64,000 bases of DNA from JAXHMM01 sp964528445. GTDB lineage: Bacteria > Bacteroidota > Rhodothermia > Balneolales > Balneolaceae. Numbering within the stretch: the stretch's first letter is position 1; every line of letters begins with the position of its first letter. A program made the translations under genes and the position numbers. The stretch spans positions 1 through 64,000 of the forward strand of contig CAZGSL010000007.1 in assembly GCA_964528445.1 (NCBI GenBank), given 5' to 3'. The notes under the pieces were generated by a model, which was given only the letters and a program-made list of their open reading frames with translations, did not search any database and was not told the origin of the DNA. Below, piece after piece: positions 44,574-53,771 of the stretch.

Positions 44574-45548
44574 CTATTCCGCCAATATACGCTTGCGGCA
44601 GAGTATACCGGGCAGGATAGAGAGCTTTTCGGCGCAGGTGAGATAGGCCCTCTGCTCGAAAACTCTGTAATCAATCTCCTCAATTTTGTCGAGTATTCGG
44701 CAATAGTTATACCTGGCCAGATAAACCGGGAGACGACTGTCGAAAGAGAGCATCGGAATACCCAGCTCCGAACGCCGGTAATATAAACGGGCCCTGTTTA
44801 TCTGCCAGTTCATAAGATGTCGGAATCGGTCATTGAGGCGATGGGCGAAAAGGTCCTCCTCGGTTATTCCAAATCGTCCCATCTCATCGCGAGGCAGGTA
44901 AATACGGTTTCTCTGAAGATCTTCCCCGATATCCCGCAATATGTTGGTCAGCTGCATCGCGATGCCCAGGTCAATGGCATACTCCCTGGCTTCGGTTGTG
45001 CGGTAGCCGAAGATTTCACAACACATTAATCCCACCACCGAAGCTACGCGGTAGGAGTATTCGTAAAGTTCCCCGAAGGTCTCGTACCGGTTTTTTTGGA
45101 GGTCCGTCCCTACCCCCCTCAGCAGCTGAAGAGGCAGCTCAAGGGGAATTTTAAAGCGTCGCATTACATCCGAAAATGCAAGCAAAATGTGATGGTCCCC
45201 CGCTGAAACCCGATCGATCCGCATCAGGCGGCGCTTCCAGTTTTCCAGCGTCTTACGGACAGAATACGCGCTGTATCTTTCATTCTTCCGGCTCTCCGCC
45301 TCATCAACGAAATCATCCAGCTTCCTGCAGAGGCTGTAGAGTGCGAATATGCTTCTCTGCTTTTCGTTGGGCAGGAATCGGGTGGCGAGATAGAAGGTTT
45401 TGGAATGGCGCCGGGTCACCTCCCGGCAGAAGGCATAGGCTCTTTTCAGATCCCTGTTTTCCACCTCATCAATAACGGACCGGTGAACCGAACTTTTTCG
45501 GTACAGCGGTTTTAGCAGTTTATACGGAAATTTCAGCAATCTGATCAT
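44574..45548 (-). CDS. crtB: Phytoene/squalene synthase family protein
   Basis: Joins two prenyl diphosphates head-to-head, the entry step to carotenoids (phytoene) or squalene-type lipids. The first Asp-rich motif DDFVDEAE (about 78-85) and the second, QLTNILRDIGEDLQRNRIYLP, are both intact. I prefer the ATG at 45548 (324 residues); a TTG at 45629 would add 27 residues without homology. Product cannot be settled by eye. No desaturase is nearby; the isoprenoid suppliers are at 61.7-63.8 kb. Confidence 0.88.
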   Translation of the reverse strand: MIRLLKFPYKLLKPLYRKSSVHRSVIDEVENRDLKRAYAFCREVTRRHSKTFYLATRFLPNEKQRSIFALYSLCRKLDDFVDEAESRKNERYSAYSVRKTLENWKRRLMRIDRVSAGDHHILLAFSDVMRRFKIPLELPLQLLRGVGTDLQKNRYETFGELYEYSYRVASVVGLMCCEIFGYRTTEAREYAIDLGIAMQLTNILRDIGEDLQRNRIYLPRDEMGRFGITEEDLFAHRLNDRFRHLMNWQINRARLYYRRSELGIPMLSFDSRLPVYLARYNYCRILDKIEEIDYRVFEQRAYLTCAEKLSILPGILCRKRILAE

Positions 45549-45691
45549 AAGAAACAGCGTCTGCCTACCCGAAAGAATGTTACGCAACCGCCTAAACGTT
45601 CCGCCCTCCCCCTCGGAAATGGAGATCAAATTTTATTTTCTGGTAAATTTTCGGATTTTCCTGCCGAAACCGAATAAAATTCACTGCCGTT

Positions 45692-46663
45692 TTGCATTCT
45701 GACCCTCCCGACCGGCGCCGTTCCCTGCGTCATTGCATTGCCAAAACTTCTGTCGCCGGACTTCCCGAACCTTACCGGGGCAAGGTAAGGGATGTCTACA
45801 CCCTGGATGAGGAGACACTCGGCATCGTGGTGTCGGACCGCATTTCCGCGTTCGACCATATAATGAAACAAGCAATCCCATTCAAGGGGCAGATACTTAA
45901 CCGCTTGGCAGCCTTTTCTTTTCGGAAAGTGGATGACCTGGTTTCTACCCACCTCATTGACGTACCCCATCCCAACGTAACCGTTGCACGGCGCTGCGAA
46001 CCCCTGCCGGTGGAGGTGGTCATCCGCGCATGCCTCACCGGACATGCCTGGCGGGTTTATCGTTCGGGCAGACGGAAGTTGTGCGGCGTTAAGCTACCGG
46101 ATGGTATGCGGGAAAATCAGCGCTTCGATACCCCCATACTTACTCCCGCTACCAAGGCGGAGGAGGGGCATGATGAGGACATCTCGGAGCAGGAGATTCT
46201 GGAACGGGGACTCGTACCGGAGAATGTATGGAGTGATATTCGGGAAAAAGCGTTTCGCATATTTGAGCGTGGACAGGAAATCGCCGCACGCAGGGGACTC
46301 ATTCTGGTTGATACCAAGTATGAATTCGGAATTTGCGACGGGGAGACGGTACTTATTGATGAGGTCCATACTCCCGACTCCTCTCGCTATTTCTATGCCG
46401 ACGGCTACGAAGAACGCCTGAAGTCGAACAGGCCGCAGCGGCAGCTTTCCAAGGAATTTTTGCGTGAATGGCTCATGGAGCAGGGATTCCGGGGAAGAGA
46501 GAATGAAACGCTGCCCGATCTGCCCGATGACCTGCGCTGGGAAATATATCGCAGGTATTCGGAGCTGTATGAAACTCTTACCGGGGATTCCTTTAAACCG
46601 GTTCTGGTAGAGGACGTGAATTCCGACTTGCGGGAGGTATTCGAGCCTTGGCTCGGAACATAA
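45692..46663 (+). CDS. purC: SAICAR synthase
   Basis: Joins aspartate to CAIR in purine synthesis. The N-terminal YRGKVRDVYTL phosphate loop, RISAFDH, and LVDTKYEFGI (signature) are present. The long form (about 300 residues) matches this 323-residue frame. The start is uncertain: the frame opens with TTG at 45692 and has no ATG before the conserved loop. Divergent from crtB. purB acts next in the pathway. Confidence 0.95.
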   Translation: MHSDPPDRRRSLRHCIAKTSVAGLPEPYRGKVRDVYTLDEETLGIVVSDRISAFDHIMKQAIPFKGQILNRLAAFSFRKVDDLVSTHLIDVPHPNVTVARRCEPLPVEVVIRACLTGHAWRVYRSGRRKLCGVKLPDGMRENQRFDTPILTPATKAEEGHDEDISEQEILERGLVPENVWSDIREKAFRIFERGQEIAARRGLILVDTKYEFGICDGETVLIDEVHTPDSSRYFYADGYEERLKSNRPQRQLSKEFLREWLMEQGFRGRENETLPDLPDDLRWEIYRRYSELYETLTGDSFKPVLVEDVNSDLREVFEPWLGT

Positions 46664-46690
46664 ATTCACCCACCGGATCTTACTGCAGTT

Positions 46691-47296
46691 TCAGGGGGAA
46701 GCCCGGCTTGAAAGCTGCTCGTATCCCCAGATGAGCGTTACGATGGAGGCAGCCAGCCCAATTTTCCAGCTCCAGCTGTAATCCCCGGCTACACCGGGTA
46801 CGAACCAGTAACCGGCGAATGTCAGGCCGAACAGGACCACGGCGGCCAACACCGGCCCATATCCCTCACGACGAAATCCATAAACCGAATACATCAGGGC
46901 AGCCATCATAAGGGCTCCTCCCTGGTAAATAGACAGGAGCCACTCTTTCAGGACATAGGTATCCCGCACCAGGTAGTAGGATGGCAGAACGAGCAGGGGA
47001 AGCATAGAGTAAACGAGTGGAAATCGGGCAAAAACGGGCTTCGACTCTCGTACAAAGAGGGCAAGGGCGCACAGTATCAGGGTCAGAATGGCAACCTGGC
47101 CCCATTCAAGAATACCGTTGAGAACCGTTTCGGGTATCAGCGGTCCCATCAGCAAGGCACCTTCCACCACGGTAAAAAGGAAGGCTCCTCCCAGCAAGCC
47201 CCAAAATTTATAACGTCCGGTGAGACGGCTGAACTGGTACAGTTTCGCCGTTGCGTAGGTACCCGTGACGAACAGAAGCAGCGACGGCCAGCTCAT
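46691..47296 (-). CDS. Polytopic membrane protein of unknown function
   Basis: 201 residues with about six or seven hydrophobic segments and a long aromatic content. No motif recognised. Its start overlaps the stop of the upstream helical-protein gene by 4 bases (47293-47296), so the two are co-translated and may work together. Last of the der-nuoI run. Confidence 0.7.
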   Translation of the reverse strand: MSWPSLLLFVTGTYATAKLYQFSRLTGRYKFWGLLGGAFLFTVVEGALLMGPLIPETVLNGILEWGQVAILTLILCALALFVRESKPVFARFPLVYSMLPLLVLPSYYLVRDTYVLKEWLLSIYQGGALMMAALMYSVYGFRREGYGPVLAAVVLFGLTFAGYWFVPGVAGDYSWSWKIGLAASIVTLIWGYEQLSSRASP

Positions 47297-47889
47297 TCCT
47301 GCTCCCCCCTGCCGGATTCGCCGGCACGCTCCGGGGAATCCGTGAGGTGTTCCTGCCTCTCCCTTCGCTGCCTCAGTTCCCTGCGTGTCTGTTTTTCCCG
47401 ATTGTACATCATTACTCGCTCGCTTATCTCTCTCAGGGCGTCGCGCTCGAAACGTACCATTTCACGCATAAAGCGATGGAGCGAAACTTCCTGCTCTCCC
47501 CTTCTCAGCACTTTGCTCCATTCGTGTAAGGAAAGGGCTTGGAGCATCTCAACCAGTTCGACCCGATAGTTGACCAGGCTTTCCAGGATGTTCCGGACAT
47601 CGTCCGTCTGCTCCTCCTGCTGGGAGAATGATGCGTCGACTTCCTCCCGTTCCCGCACCTCAGGAGAGGATTCCTTTTTAACGGCTTTTTGAAGGGAAGA
47701 ACCGTAGTAGCTACGCTGGACGTGATCAATAAGAGCCAATTTATCGGCGATGGAGGGCTTTCCCGAAGGGCGACGGTTCGAAGGAACCGAATCAATCACC
47801 GCCCGAAGAGCTTCGGCTTCGTCCCGTAGGTAGGCAATGTCCTCCAGCAACTTCTCCACCTGCTCCCCGGCTATCTCCTTGTTTCCCAT
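47293..47889 (-). CDS. Helical protein, possibly DinB/YfiT-like
   Basis: 199 residues from ATG at 47889, which sits 4 bases after the nuoI stop; a longer frame upstream lies inside nuoI and is a shadow. The sequence is charged and helical, with a pattern (LVNYRVELVEMLQALSLHEW; RFMREMVRFERDALREI) that recalls DinB-like four-helix bundles. Metal-binding His residues of that family are not clearly conserved. The C-terminal 40 residues are Arg/Glu-rich and probably disordered. Function unknown. Confidence 0.65.
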   Translation of the reverse strand: MGNKEIAGEQVEKLLEDIAYLRDEAEALRAVIDSVPSNRRPSGKPSIADKLALIDHVQRSYYGSSLQKAVKKESSPEVREREEVDASFSQQEEQTDDVRNILESLVNYRVELVEMLQALSLHEWSKVLRRGEQEVSLHRFMREMVRFERDALREISERVMMYNREKQTRRELRQRRERQEHLTDSPERAGESGRGEQE

Positions 47890-47893
47890 TGAA

Positions 47894-48592
47894 TCAGCGC
47901 ACCCACTCGGAATCGGCTTCGGCCTGGTCGCTGCCTTGTTGGCGTTCCAGCATGTCGACAAGGGAAAGGCCGGTATTGAAATCACGGTCCCGGTCGCGCA
48001 CAGAGTGGATATTGTTCTCTTCCTGGAAATCCCAGACCTCACCGAACTGGCGATTCCGATACTCCCTCAGGAAATCCAGCCGCTCACTCAAATCCTCTTT
48101 CGGGACGAGCAGGCGTTCCTTATCGTAAACCGCCTCCTCCCTGGACTCGAATACGATGTCGTAATCCTTGCTCATCACAATGGCTTCTTCGGGACAAACC
48201 TCTTCACAGAATCCGCAATAAATGCAGCGTAGCATGTTGATTTCAAAACGTTCGGGATAACGCTCCTTGGGATCATCGGATTTCTCCGAAGCCTGCATGC
48301 TGATGGCAAGCGGCGGACAGGCCCGGGCACAGAGGCCGCATGCCACACAACGCTCCTCTCCCTCATCCTCCACCAGCACAGGGCGCCCCCTGAAAATGGC
48401 GGGAGGGTCCCATTTTTCCTCGGGATACTGGAGTGTTACCGTGGGTTGAAAAATCTGCTTGAGAGAATACCAGAGGGCCTTGAATATTTCCGGCAGGTAT
48501 AATTTCTCCAGGAGAGATAGGGAGCGCTCCCGGTCGTAATCCTTGTTGAGCGCGTTGGCGCGCGGCTGCTCCAGGTTGGTTACTTTCGGCAT
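47894..48592 (-). CDS. nuoI: NADH-quinone oxidoreductase subunit I (NuoI-like)
   Basis: A 232-residue ferredoxin-like protein with two [4Fe-4S] sites: Cys82, 85, 88, 92 (CVACGLCARACP) and Cys123, 126, 129, 133 (CIYCGFCEEVCP). It matches NuoI, which passes electrons to the quinone-side cluster in complex I. No other nuo gene is in the window. An approximately 60-residue acidic C-terminal extension follows the usual end. Downstream are a helical and a membrane protein gene. Confidence 0.85.
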   Translation of the reverse strand: MPKVTNLEQPRANALNKDYDRERSLSLLEKLYLPEIFKALWYSLKQIFQPTVTLQYPEEKWDPPAIFRGRPVLVEDEGEERCVACGLCARACPPLAISMQASEKSDDPKERYPERFEINMLRCIYCGFCEEVCPEEAIVMSKDYDIVFESREEAVYDKERLLVPKEDLSERLDFLREYRNRQFGEVWDFQEENNIHSVRDRDRDFNTGLSLVDMLERQQGSDQAEADSEWVR

Positions 48593-48677
48593 TTAAGACC
48601 CTTTTCGGAAAATTGGTTATCAACAGACGTTACAACAAAATAACTCATCTTCACGCTCTCTTCAAAGCAAATATATC

Positions 48678-49985
48678 TCATTTCTCCCGGAATACGAGGG
48701 TCAGGGGAACCCCCTTGAATCCGTACCGCTCCCGGATTTTCTTCTCAATGTAGCGTCGGTGATTGGGAGGCATCTCCTGCGGAAGATTCATGAAAAACTT
48801 AAATACGGGGGGAGCGGACTTGACCTGGGTTGCGTACTTGATCTTGAGCGCTTGTCCCCTGCGGACAGGCAGTGGATTCTCCTTCATTATTTCCTGAAAA
48901 AATTCATTGAATTCGGAAGTGGGAATTTTCTTGGAGCGTTCCCGGAGCACCTCTCCGGCCACATCGATTACCCGGTAGATGCGCTGGCGCGTTAATGCGG
49001 AAGCGGTAACGATGGGGATCCACCGCATCATCGGGATGCGATCATAGACGTACTCCTCGAACTCCCTGTGCAAATTGGTCTCCTTGTCCGGCACCTGGTC
49101 CCACTTGTTCAGCACCAACACGATACCCTTGTTTAGCCTAGCGGCCTCACGCACTATCCGTTTGTCCTGTTCTTCAAACCCCTGCATCGCATCCACCATC
49201 AGCAGGGCCACGTCGCATTCACGGAGTGCCCGCTCCGTACGCACCGTGCTGTAGAACTCCACATTCTCACTTACGTTCTTCTTTTTTCTCAGTCCCGCCG
49301 TATCAACGAGGACATACTCCCGCCCCTCATAGCGGAGCAGGCTGTTAATCGAGTCTCTCGTAGTGCCCGGCATTTCTGTCACGATGGATCGATCATCTTC
49401 CAGCAAGGCATTCACAAAACTGCTTTTACCAACATTCGGGCGGCCGATGACTGCCAGCGAAGGCAGTTCCTCTTCCGCCTCCTGCCGTTCTTCCGGCAGG
49501 AGCTTCACCAGATCGTCCAGCAGTTCGCCGGTACCGGTCCCGTTGAGGGAGGAGAGCGGGTACAGTTTTTCAAATCCGAGGGAATAAAATTCCGCGGCTT
49601 CCATGGCGATCCTTTCGTTGTCGGCCTTGTTTGCCACCAGCATGACCGGCTTGGACTGCTGGCGGAGTATCGCGGCCACGGCCTGATCCAGGCTGGTCAT
49701 TCCACCCTGGGCATCTACCACGAACAAAATGACATCGGACTCCTCTATGGCGATATGAACCTGCTCCCGCACCCCCCTTTCAATGACACCGGTCTCCTCC
49801 GGGAGATACCCCCCCGTATCGATCAGGTTGAAATCGCGACCGTTCCAGTAGGACTTCCCGTAATGACGGTCACGTGTTACACCGTACAGGTCGTCCACGA
49901 TGGCCTTTCGGCTCCCCACCAGCCGATTGAACAGGGTGGATTTTCCGGTGTTGGGCCGGCCCACGATGGATACTACCGGAAGCAT
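48678..49985 (-). CDS. der: Ribosome biogenesis GTPase Der (EngA)
   Basis: An essential double-GTPase in 50S ribosome assembly. 435 residues. The G1 motifs are GRPNTGKST (near residue 8) and GRPNVGKSS (near 181), with matching DTGG/DTAG G3 motifs and NKAD/NKWD G4 motifs. A C-terminal KH-like domain ends in RKIRERYG. It heads the minus-strand group followed by nuoI, 85 bases later. Confidence 0.97.
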   Translation of the reverse strand: MLPVVSIVGRPNTGKSTLFNRLVGSRKAIVDDLYGVTRDRHYGKSYWNGRDFNLIDTGGYLPEETGVIERGVREQVHIAIEESDVILFVVDAQGGMTSLDQAVAAILRQQSKPVMLVANKADNERIAMEAAEFYSLGFEKLYPLSSLNGTGTGELLDDLVKLLPEERQEAEEELPSLAVIGRPNVGKSSFVNALLEDDRSIVTEMPGTTRDSINSLLRYEGREYVLVDTAGLRKKKNVSENVEFYSTVRTERALRECDVALLMVDAMQGFEEQDKRIVREAARLNKGIVLVLNKWDQVPDKETNLHREFEEYVYDRIPMMRWIPIVTASALTRQRIYRVIDVAGEVLRERSKKIPTSEFNEFFQEIMKENPLPVRRGQALKIKYATQVKSAPPVFKFFMNLPQEMPPNHRRYIEKKIRERYGFKGVPLTLVFREK

Positions 49986-50072
49986 ATTCGTATATTTATT
50001 GTTATGTTCAATTTCACAAAAGTGAAACCGCCAAAATAGCGAATTAACCGCCCAATGTAGAGTGCTGTTCCG

Positions 50073-50306
50073 ATGCTGGAGACCTTTTACAATAATTTCG
50101 GTTTTATCGGGTCCATTGCCCTGGCATTCGGGGGCTTTCTCATGTTCATTCTATGGATTGCGGGAATCTCCGGCATAGCGCAACGTCCGGACCAAAGCTA
50201 CAAAAACCTTCATCTGGTCCTCTGCGTACTCTTCCCTCCCTTTCCCATTTTCTGGCTCCTCTCCGACATGTATACGCAGAAAAGATTGATGGAGGAGCGT
50301 GATTGA
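50073..50306 (+). CDS. Small two-helix membrane protein
   Basis: 77 residues with hydrophobic segments at about 10-33 and 44-64, a short loop with basic residues and a charged C-terminus. Good ATG. It sits between two minus-strand genes (der and the YaiO-like gene), so it is a lone plus gene. No family recognised; real by composition and spacing. Confidence 0.6.
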   Translation: MLETFYNNFGFIGSIALAFGGFLMFILWIAGISGIAQRPDQSYKNLHLVLCVLFPPFPIFWLLSDMYTQKRLMEERD

Positions 50307-50312
50307 GATTCA

Positions 50313-51593
50313 TCAGAAGCGAACTTCCAGGCCGGACTCAATCCTCACATTGCCGGCGAAACTTCCGGGACGGAACAAAAGTTCCCGGTAGTCGTATTCC
50401 GCCGCAACAGTGAGCGTAAGCCACTCCGAGAGCGCGGTACGGACGCCCCCCGCGAGCCCCCTCGATTCAAGCAAAAATACCTCGGCACTCACGGCCTGGT
50501 AGGTTCGCTCCCGGGGAGTGACACCCCAGCTGCCCCTCAGGTAAAGGTAGTGATCCGGGCTGCTCAAATACCTGCGGAGCGTCAGGCTGAGAGAACGGGC
50601 GGAGCCGTTAGACCTGGGGGTGAGATAAGCGTTCAGCCTCAGGTAGTACGACTGAAAATACCGGGACACCGAGCCGGTATATACGACAACGGATTCCCCC
50701 GAGGGGGGAAACTTCAAATAGCGCACGCCCAGCGATATTTCGAACGCGTGCGGAAGTCGGTGATACAACTCACCGCCCGCTCGGTGCTCCGGGAACACGC
50801 CGCTTCCGCTGTAGCCGTAGTTCAAATAGGCGTAAAACCCGCTGTAAATGACCGGATAGGCCGTGATTTGCATCTGAATCCCGCTCCCACGGGTACGATC
50901 GAGATATTCTAGCGATCCGGCAAGCGAGCCCAACGGGAAATTCCGTTCCAGTGAGAGCGAAGCGGTGTGTACATGACCGAATGTCTCCGGATAGTGCTCA
51001 AAACCGTAGGAGGCGGTCACACGGTTCCTCCGAAGCCGGTCATCCGCCCGCTCACGCAGTTCCGCGAGTTGCGAATGAGAAGGGTACAGCTGTTCCAGGC
51101 GCGAAACAAGTGCGGAAACCTCACGGTACTCCATCAAGGCGAGATGAGCCCGAATTTTTCGAACCAGGAAATCGGCCTCCGTCGGATAATAGCCAAGAGC
51201 TTCCTCCATCAGGGCGGTAACCGTTCGGTAATTTTCGCTCCAGAATTCCACATCCCCCAGTGCGCTCAGGGCGTCCCTGTAGCGCGGAGAGGCGGACAGC
51301 ACCTTCTTCAACTCCGTCCTTGCCTTCTCGTAGTGCTCCTCCCATGCCCAGGTCCTGGCCAGCAGGATCCGGACGTCGTGGTAATCGGGCGTTCTTTCCA
51401 GGACCAGGCGGCATAATCTGCGGGCCTCTTCGTACTCCTCCGCAAATGCCTCCTGCCTTGCCCTCTGGAACAATTCATCGACAGGTTCTCCCTCTTCCTG
51501 GGCGGCCAGCGGCAGAGTCATGACCAGAAGTGAGCCCCCAATCAGAAACACGACCAACGCCCCGCGAAATGGAGCAGGCATGGGGTTTCTCAT
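50313..51593 (-). CDS. YaiO-family outer membrane beta-barrel protein with TPR repeats
   Basis: 426 residues: a signal peptide (1-31, LPLAAQ), TPR-type helical repeats (about 38-190) and a YaiO-like beta-barrel (about 195-426). The barrel alternates aromatic and polar residues in strand-length stretches and ends in the terminal Phe typical of Bam substrates (GLEVRF). YaiO-class barrels are linked to export of extracellular polysaccharide or glycan modification. No glycosyltransferase gene is nearby. Separated from tdk by a 190-base divergent region. Confidence 0.85.
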   Translation of the reverse strand: MRNPMPAPFRGALVVFLIGGSLLVMTLPLAAQEEGEPVDELFQRARQEAFAEEYEEARRLCRLVLERTPDYHDVRILLARTWAWEEHYEKARTELKKVLSASPRYRDALSALGDVEFWSENYRTVTALMEEALGYYPTEADFLVRKIRAHLALMEYREVSALVSRLEQLYPSHSQLAELRERADDRLRRNRVTASYGFEHYPETFGHVHTASLSLERNFPLGSLAGSLEYLDRTRGSGIQMQITAYPVIYSGFYAYLNYGYSGSGVFPEHRAGGELYHRLPHAFEISLGVRYLKFPPSGESVVVYTGSVSRYFQSYYLRLNAYLTPRSNGSARSLSLTLRRYLSSPDHYLYLRGSWGVTPRERTYQAVSAEVFLLESRGLAGGVRTALSEWLTLTVAAEYDYRELLFRPGSFAGNVRIESGLEVRF

Positions 51594-51783
51594 AGTCCAA
51601 TCCGTTTGTTTGCAGATTAAAATTTACTGCATTTCCTCATGGCTTTCCTCCCTCAATCAACATACCAAGGAATGGGAAGAAGTGCACGGAACGCCCGGTC
51701 TCGATATCCTTTTTATTTTTCTGCTTACTGGGATATATTCAGTGTTTTAACAGAGATCAAAAAATGCGCGGGGTATACTATCC

Positions 51784-52431
51784 ATGTTTAACGAGCCCGC
51801 TTTCACACCCAAGCATACAGGATGGATCGAGGTGATATGCGGTGGCATGTTCAGCGGGAAGACCGAGGAACTGATCCGGAGAGCCCGCCGCGCGCACATC
51901 GCGGGCCAGCGTGTGGTCGTTGCCAAACCGGCGGTGGACAAGCGTTTCAGTGAGAACGAGGTAGTATCGCATAACGAAAATATTCTGAAAGGTGTGGTCG
52001 TGGACACGGCCGATCAGATTGTACTTCTTACCGGTGATGTCCAGGTAGTCTGTGTTGACGAGGCGCAATTTTTTGATGATCGCATTGTGCAGGTGGCAAA
52101 CACGCTTGCCGACGATGGTAAACGGGTTATCGTCGCCGGTCTCGACATGGACTTTGAAGGACGCCCCTTCGAACCGATGCCCCATTTGCTTGCCGTTGCC
52201 GAATACGTAACCAAATTACACGCCATCTGTGCCGAAAGCGGAATGATGGCACACTACTCCCAGAGAGTGGTTGAGAACCGGGAACGGGTACTGGTCGGCG
52301 AATCCGAGGCCTACGAACCCCGGGCCCGACACTGCTTCCGTCCGCCGGTGGACCGGCGCAGGGGAAAGAGAATACGCTCCTTTCCCGCGGCAGGCAACTC
52401 CAACCCCGAAGACCCGCCCCCGCATGATTGA
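51784..52431 (+). CDS. tdk: Thymidine kinase
   Basis: Phosphorylates thymidine for salvage into dTTP. 215 residues: P-loop GGMFSGKT (20-27), Mg/base motif VDEAQFF (91-97) and GLDMDFEGRPF. The zinc-ribbon cysteines of E. coli Tdk are largely missing (AICAESG, ARHCF), which I recall as typical of Bacteroidetes forms. First gene of the six-gene operon. nupC starts inside its 3' end (8-base overlap). Confidence 0.96.
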   Translation: MFNEPAFTPKHTGWIEVICGGMFSGKTEELIRRARRAHIAGQRVVVAKPAVDKRFSENEVVSHNENILKGVVVDTADQIVLLTGDVQVVCVDEAQFFDDRIVQVANTLADDGKRVIVAGLDMDFEGRPFEPMPHLLAVAEYVTKLHAICAESGMMAHYSQRVVENRERVLVGESEAYEPRARHCFRPPVDRRRGKRIRSFPAAGNSNPEDPPPHD

Positions 52432-53758
52432 CGTTATCCGCGGTCTGATCGGCATGGCCGGTATTATCGGACTGGCCTACCTGTTCAGCAACAACCGTAA
52501 AGAGGTCAACTGGCGACTGGTGGGAGTCGGACTGCTTATTCAATTCGTTCTGGCCGTATTCATCCTCAAAGGAGATCCCATGTCCCAATACTGGGATCCC
52601 CTTGGCTGGCCTAAAGCCTTCTTCAGCTGGGTCTCTTCCTTCTTTGTCATTGTACTCGATTTTACCACCGAAGGGGCGGAATTTATATTCGGGGACCTGG
52701 CACACAGTCCTGGCACAGAGAACTCCATGGGCAGCTTTTTCGCTTTCCAGGTGCTTCCCACGATCATCTTCTTTGCCTCGCTTACCGCCATTCTCTACCA
52801 TTATGGCATCATGCAGCGCGTGGTAAAGTACATGGCGCGCGGAATGCAAAAAGTCATGGGAACTTCAGGAGCGGAATCCCTGTCGGTGATCTCCAATGTT
52901 TTTGTAGGACAGACAGAAGCGCCTCTGGTCGTCGAGCCTTACATCAAGCGAATGACACAGTCTGAACTGCTGGCGGTCATGACCGGTGGGATGGCCACGA
53001 TCGCGGGCGGGGTTATGGCCGCTTATGTACAAATGCTGGGAAATTCATACGCCCAGGCCCAGGGGGTGGCCCTGGACGCCGGCAGGCTGCTCTTCGCCGA
53101 ACAGCTGCTGGGCGCCAGTCTTATGGCGGCCCCGGCAGCACTGGTAATTGCCAAGATACTCTATCCGGAAACCACGCAGCCGGAAACGGCCGGGGAAGTT
53201 GAGATAAGTGTTGAAAAAACCGACGCCAACGGGATCGACGCCGCCGCGAGTGGAGCCGCCACTGGAATGAAACTGGCAGCCAATGTCGGAGCCATGCTTC
53301 TCGCTTTTATCGCCCTCCTGGCTATGGGTAACTATTTCCTGGAGCAGATAGGGAGTCTTACCGGATTAAACGGCCTCATACCGGACGACCAGCTGCGGAT
53401 TGAAACCATACTGGGATGGATTCTCGCCCCGATCACGTTTCTAATAGGGGTGCCCTGGGCCGACGCGGTGCAGATGGGCTCCCTGCTGGGCACGAAAATC
53501 GTGCTGAATGAGTTTGTTGCCTACATGCAAATGTCCGAACTAATCGGAAATGCCGCCCTCTCCGCCAAAACCACCACCATGGCTACCTTTGCCTTGTGCG
53601 GATTTGCCAACTTCTCCTCCATAGCGATCCAAATAGGCGGTATCGGGGGACTGGCACCAAACCGGAAATCCGATCTCGCCCGATTTGGCATCATGGCCGT
53701 TTTTGCCGGTACCATGGCCAATCTCATGACCGCCACCCTAGCGGGCATGTTATACTGA
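52424..53758 (+). CDS. nupC: NupC-family nucleoside transporter
   Basis: A concentrative nucleoside transporter (CNT family) of about 444 residues with 8-10 helices. Landmarks are SVISNVFVGQTEAPLVVEPY, MTGGMATIAGGVMAAYV and FALCGFANFSSIAIQIGG. It imports nucleosides with H+ or Na+; pairing with tdk points to thymidine salvage. I chose ATG at 52424; a longer upstream frame is antisense-like and begins inside tdk. Confidence 0.94.
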   Translation: MIDVIRGLIGMAGIIGLAYLFSNNRKEVNWRLVGVGLLIQFVLAVFILKGDPMSQYWDPLGWPKAFFSWVSSFFVIVLDFTTEGAEFIFGDLAHSPGTENSMGSFFAFQVLPTIIFFASLTAILYHYGIMQRVVKYMARGMQKVMGTSGAESLSVISNVFVGQTEAPLVVEPYIKRMTQSELLAVMTGGMATIAGGVMAAYVQMLGNSYAQAQGVALDAGRLLFAEQLLGASLMAAPAALVIAKILYPETTQPETAGEVEISVEKTDANGIDAAASGAATGMKLAANVGAMLLAFIALLAMGNYFLEQIGSLTGLNGLIPDDQLRIETILGWILAPITFLIGVPWADAVQMGSLLGTKIVLNEFVAYMQMSELIGNAALSAKTTTMATFALCGFANFSSIAIQIGGIGGLAPNRKSDLARFGIMAVFAGTMANLMTATLAGMLY

Positions 53759-53771
53759 GTCCTGAATTTTC

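Noticed and set aside
47890..48042. Extending the helical protein N-terminally by 51 codons
   Set aside because: The extension reads inside nuoI in another frame and is Cys/Pro-rich; the ATG at 47889 directly after the nuoI stop is the natural start.
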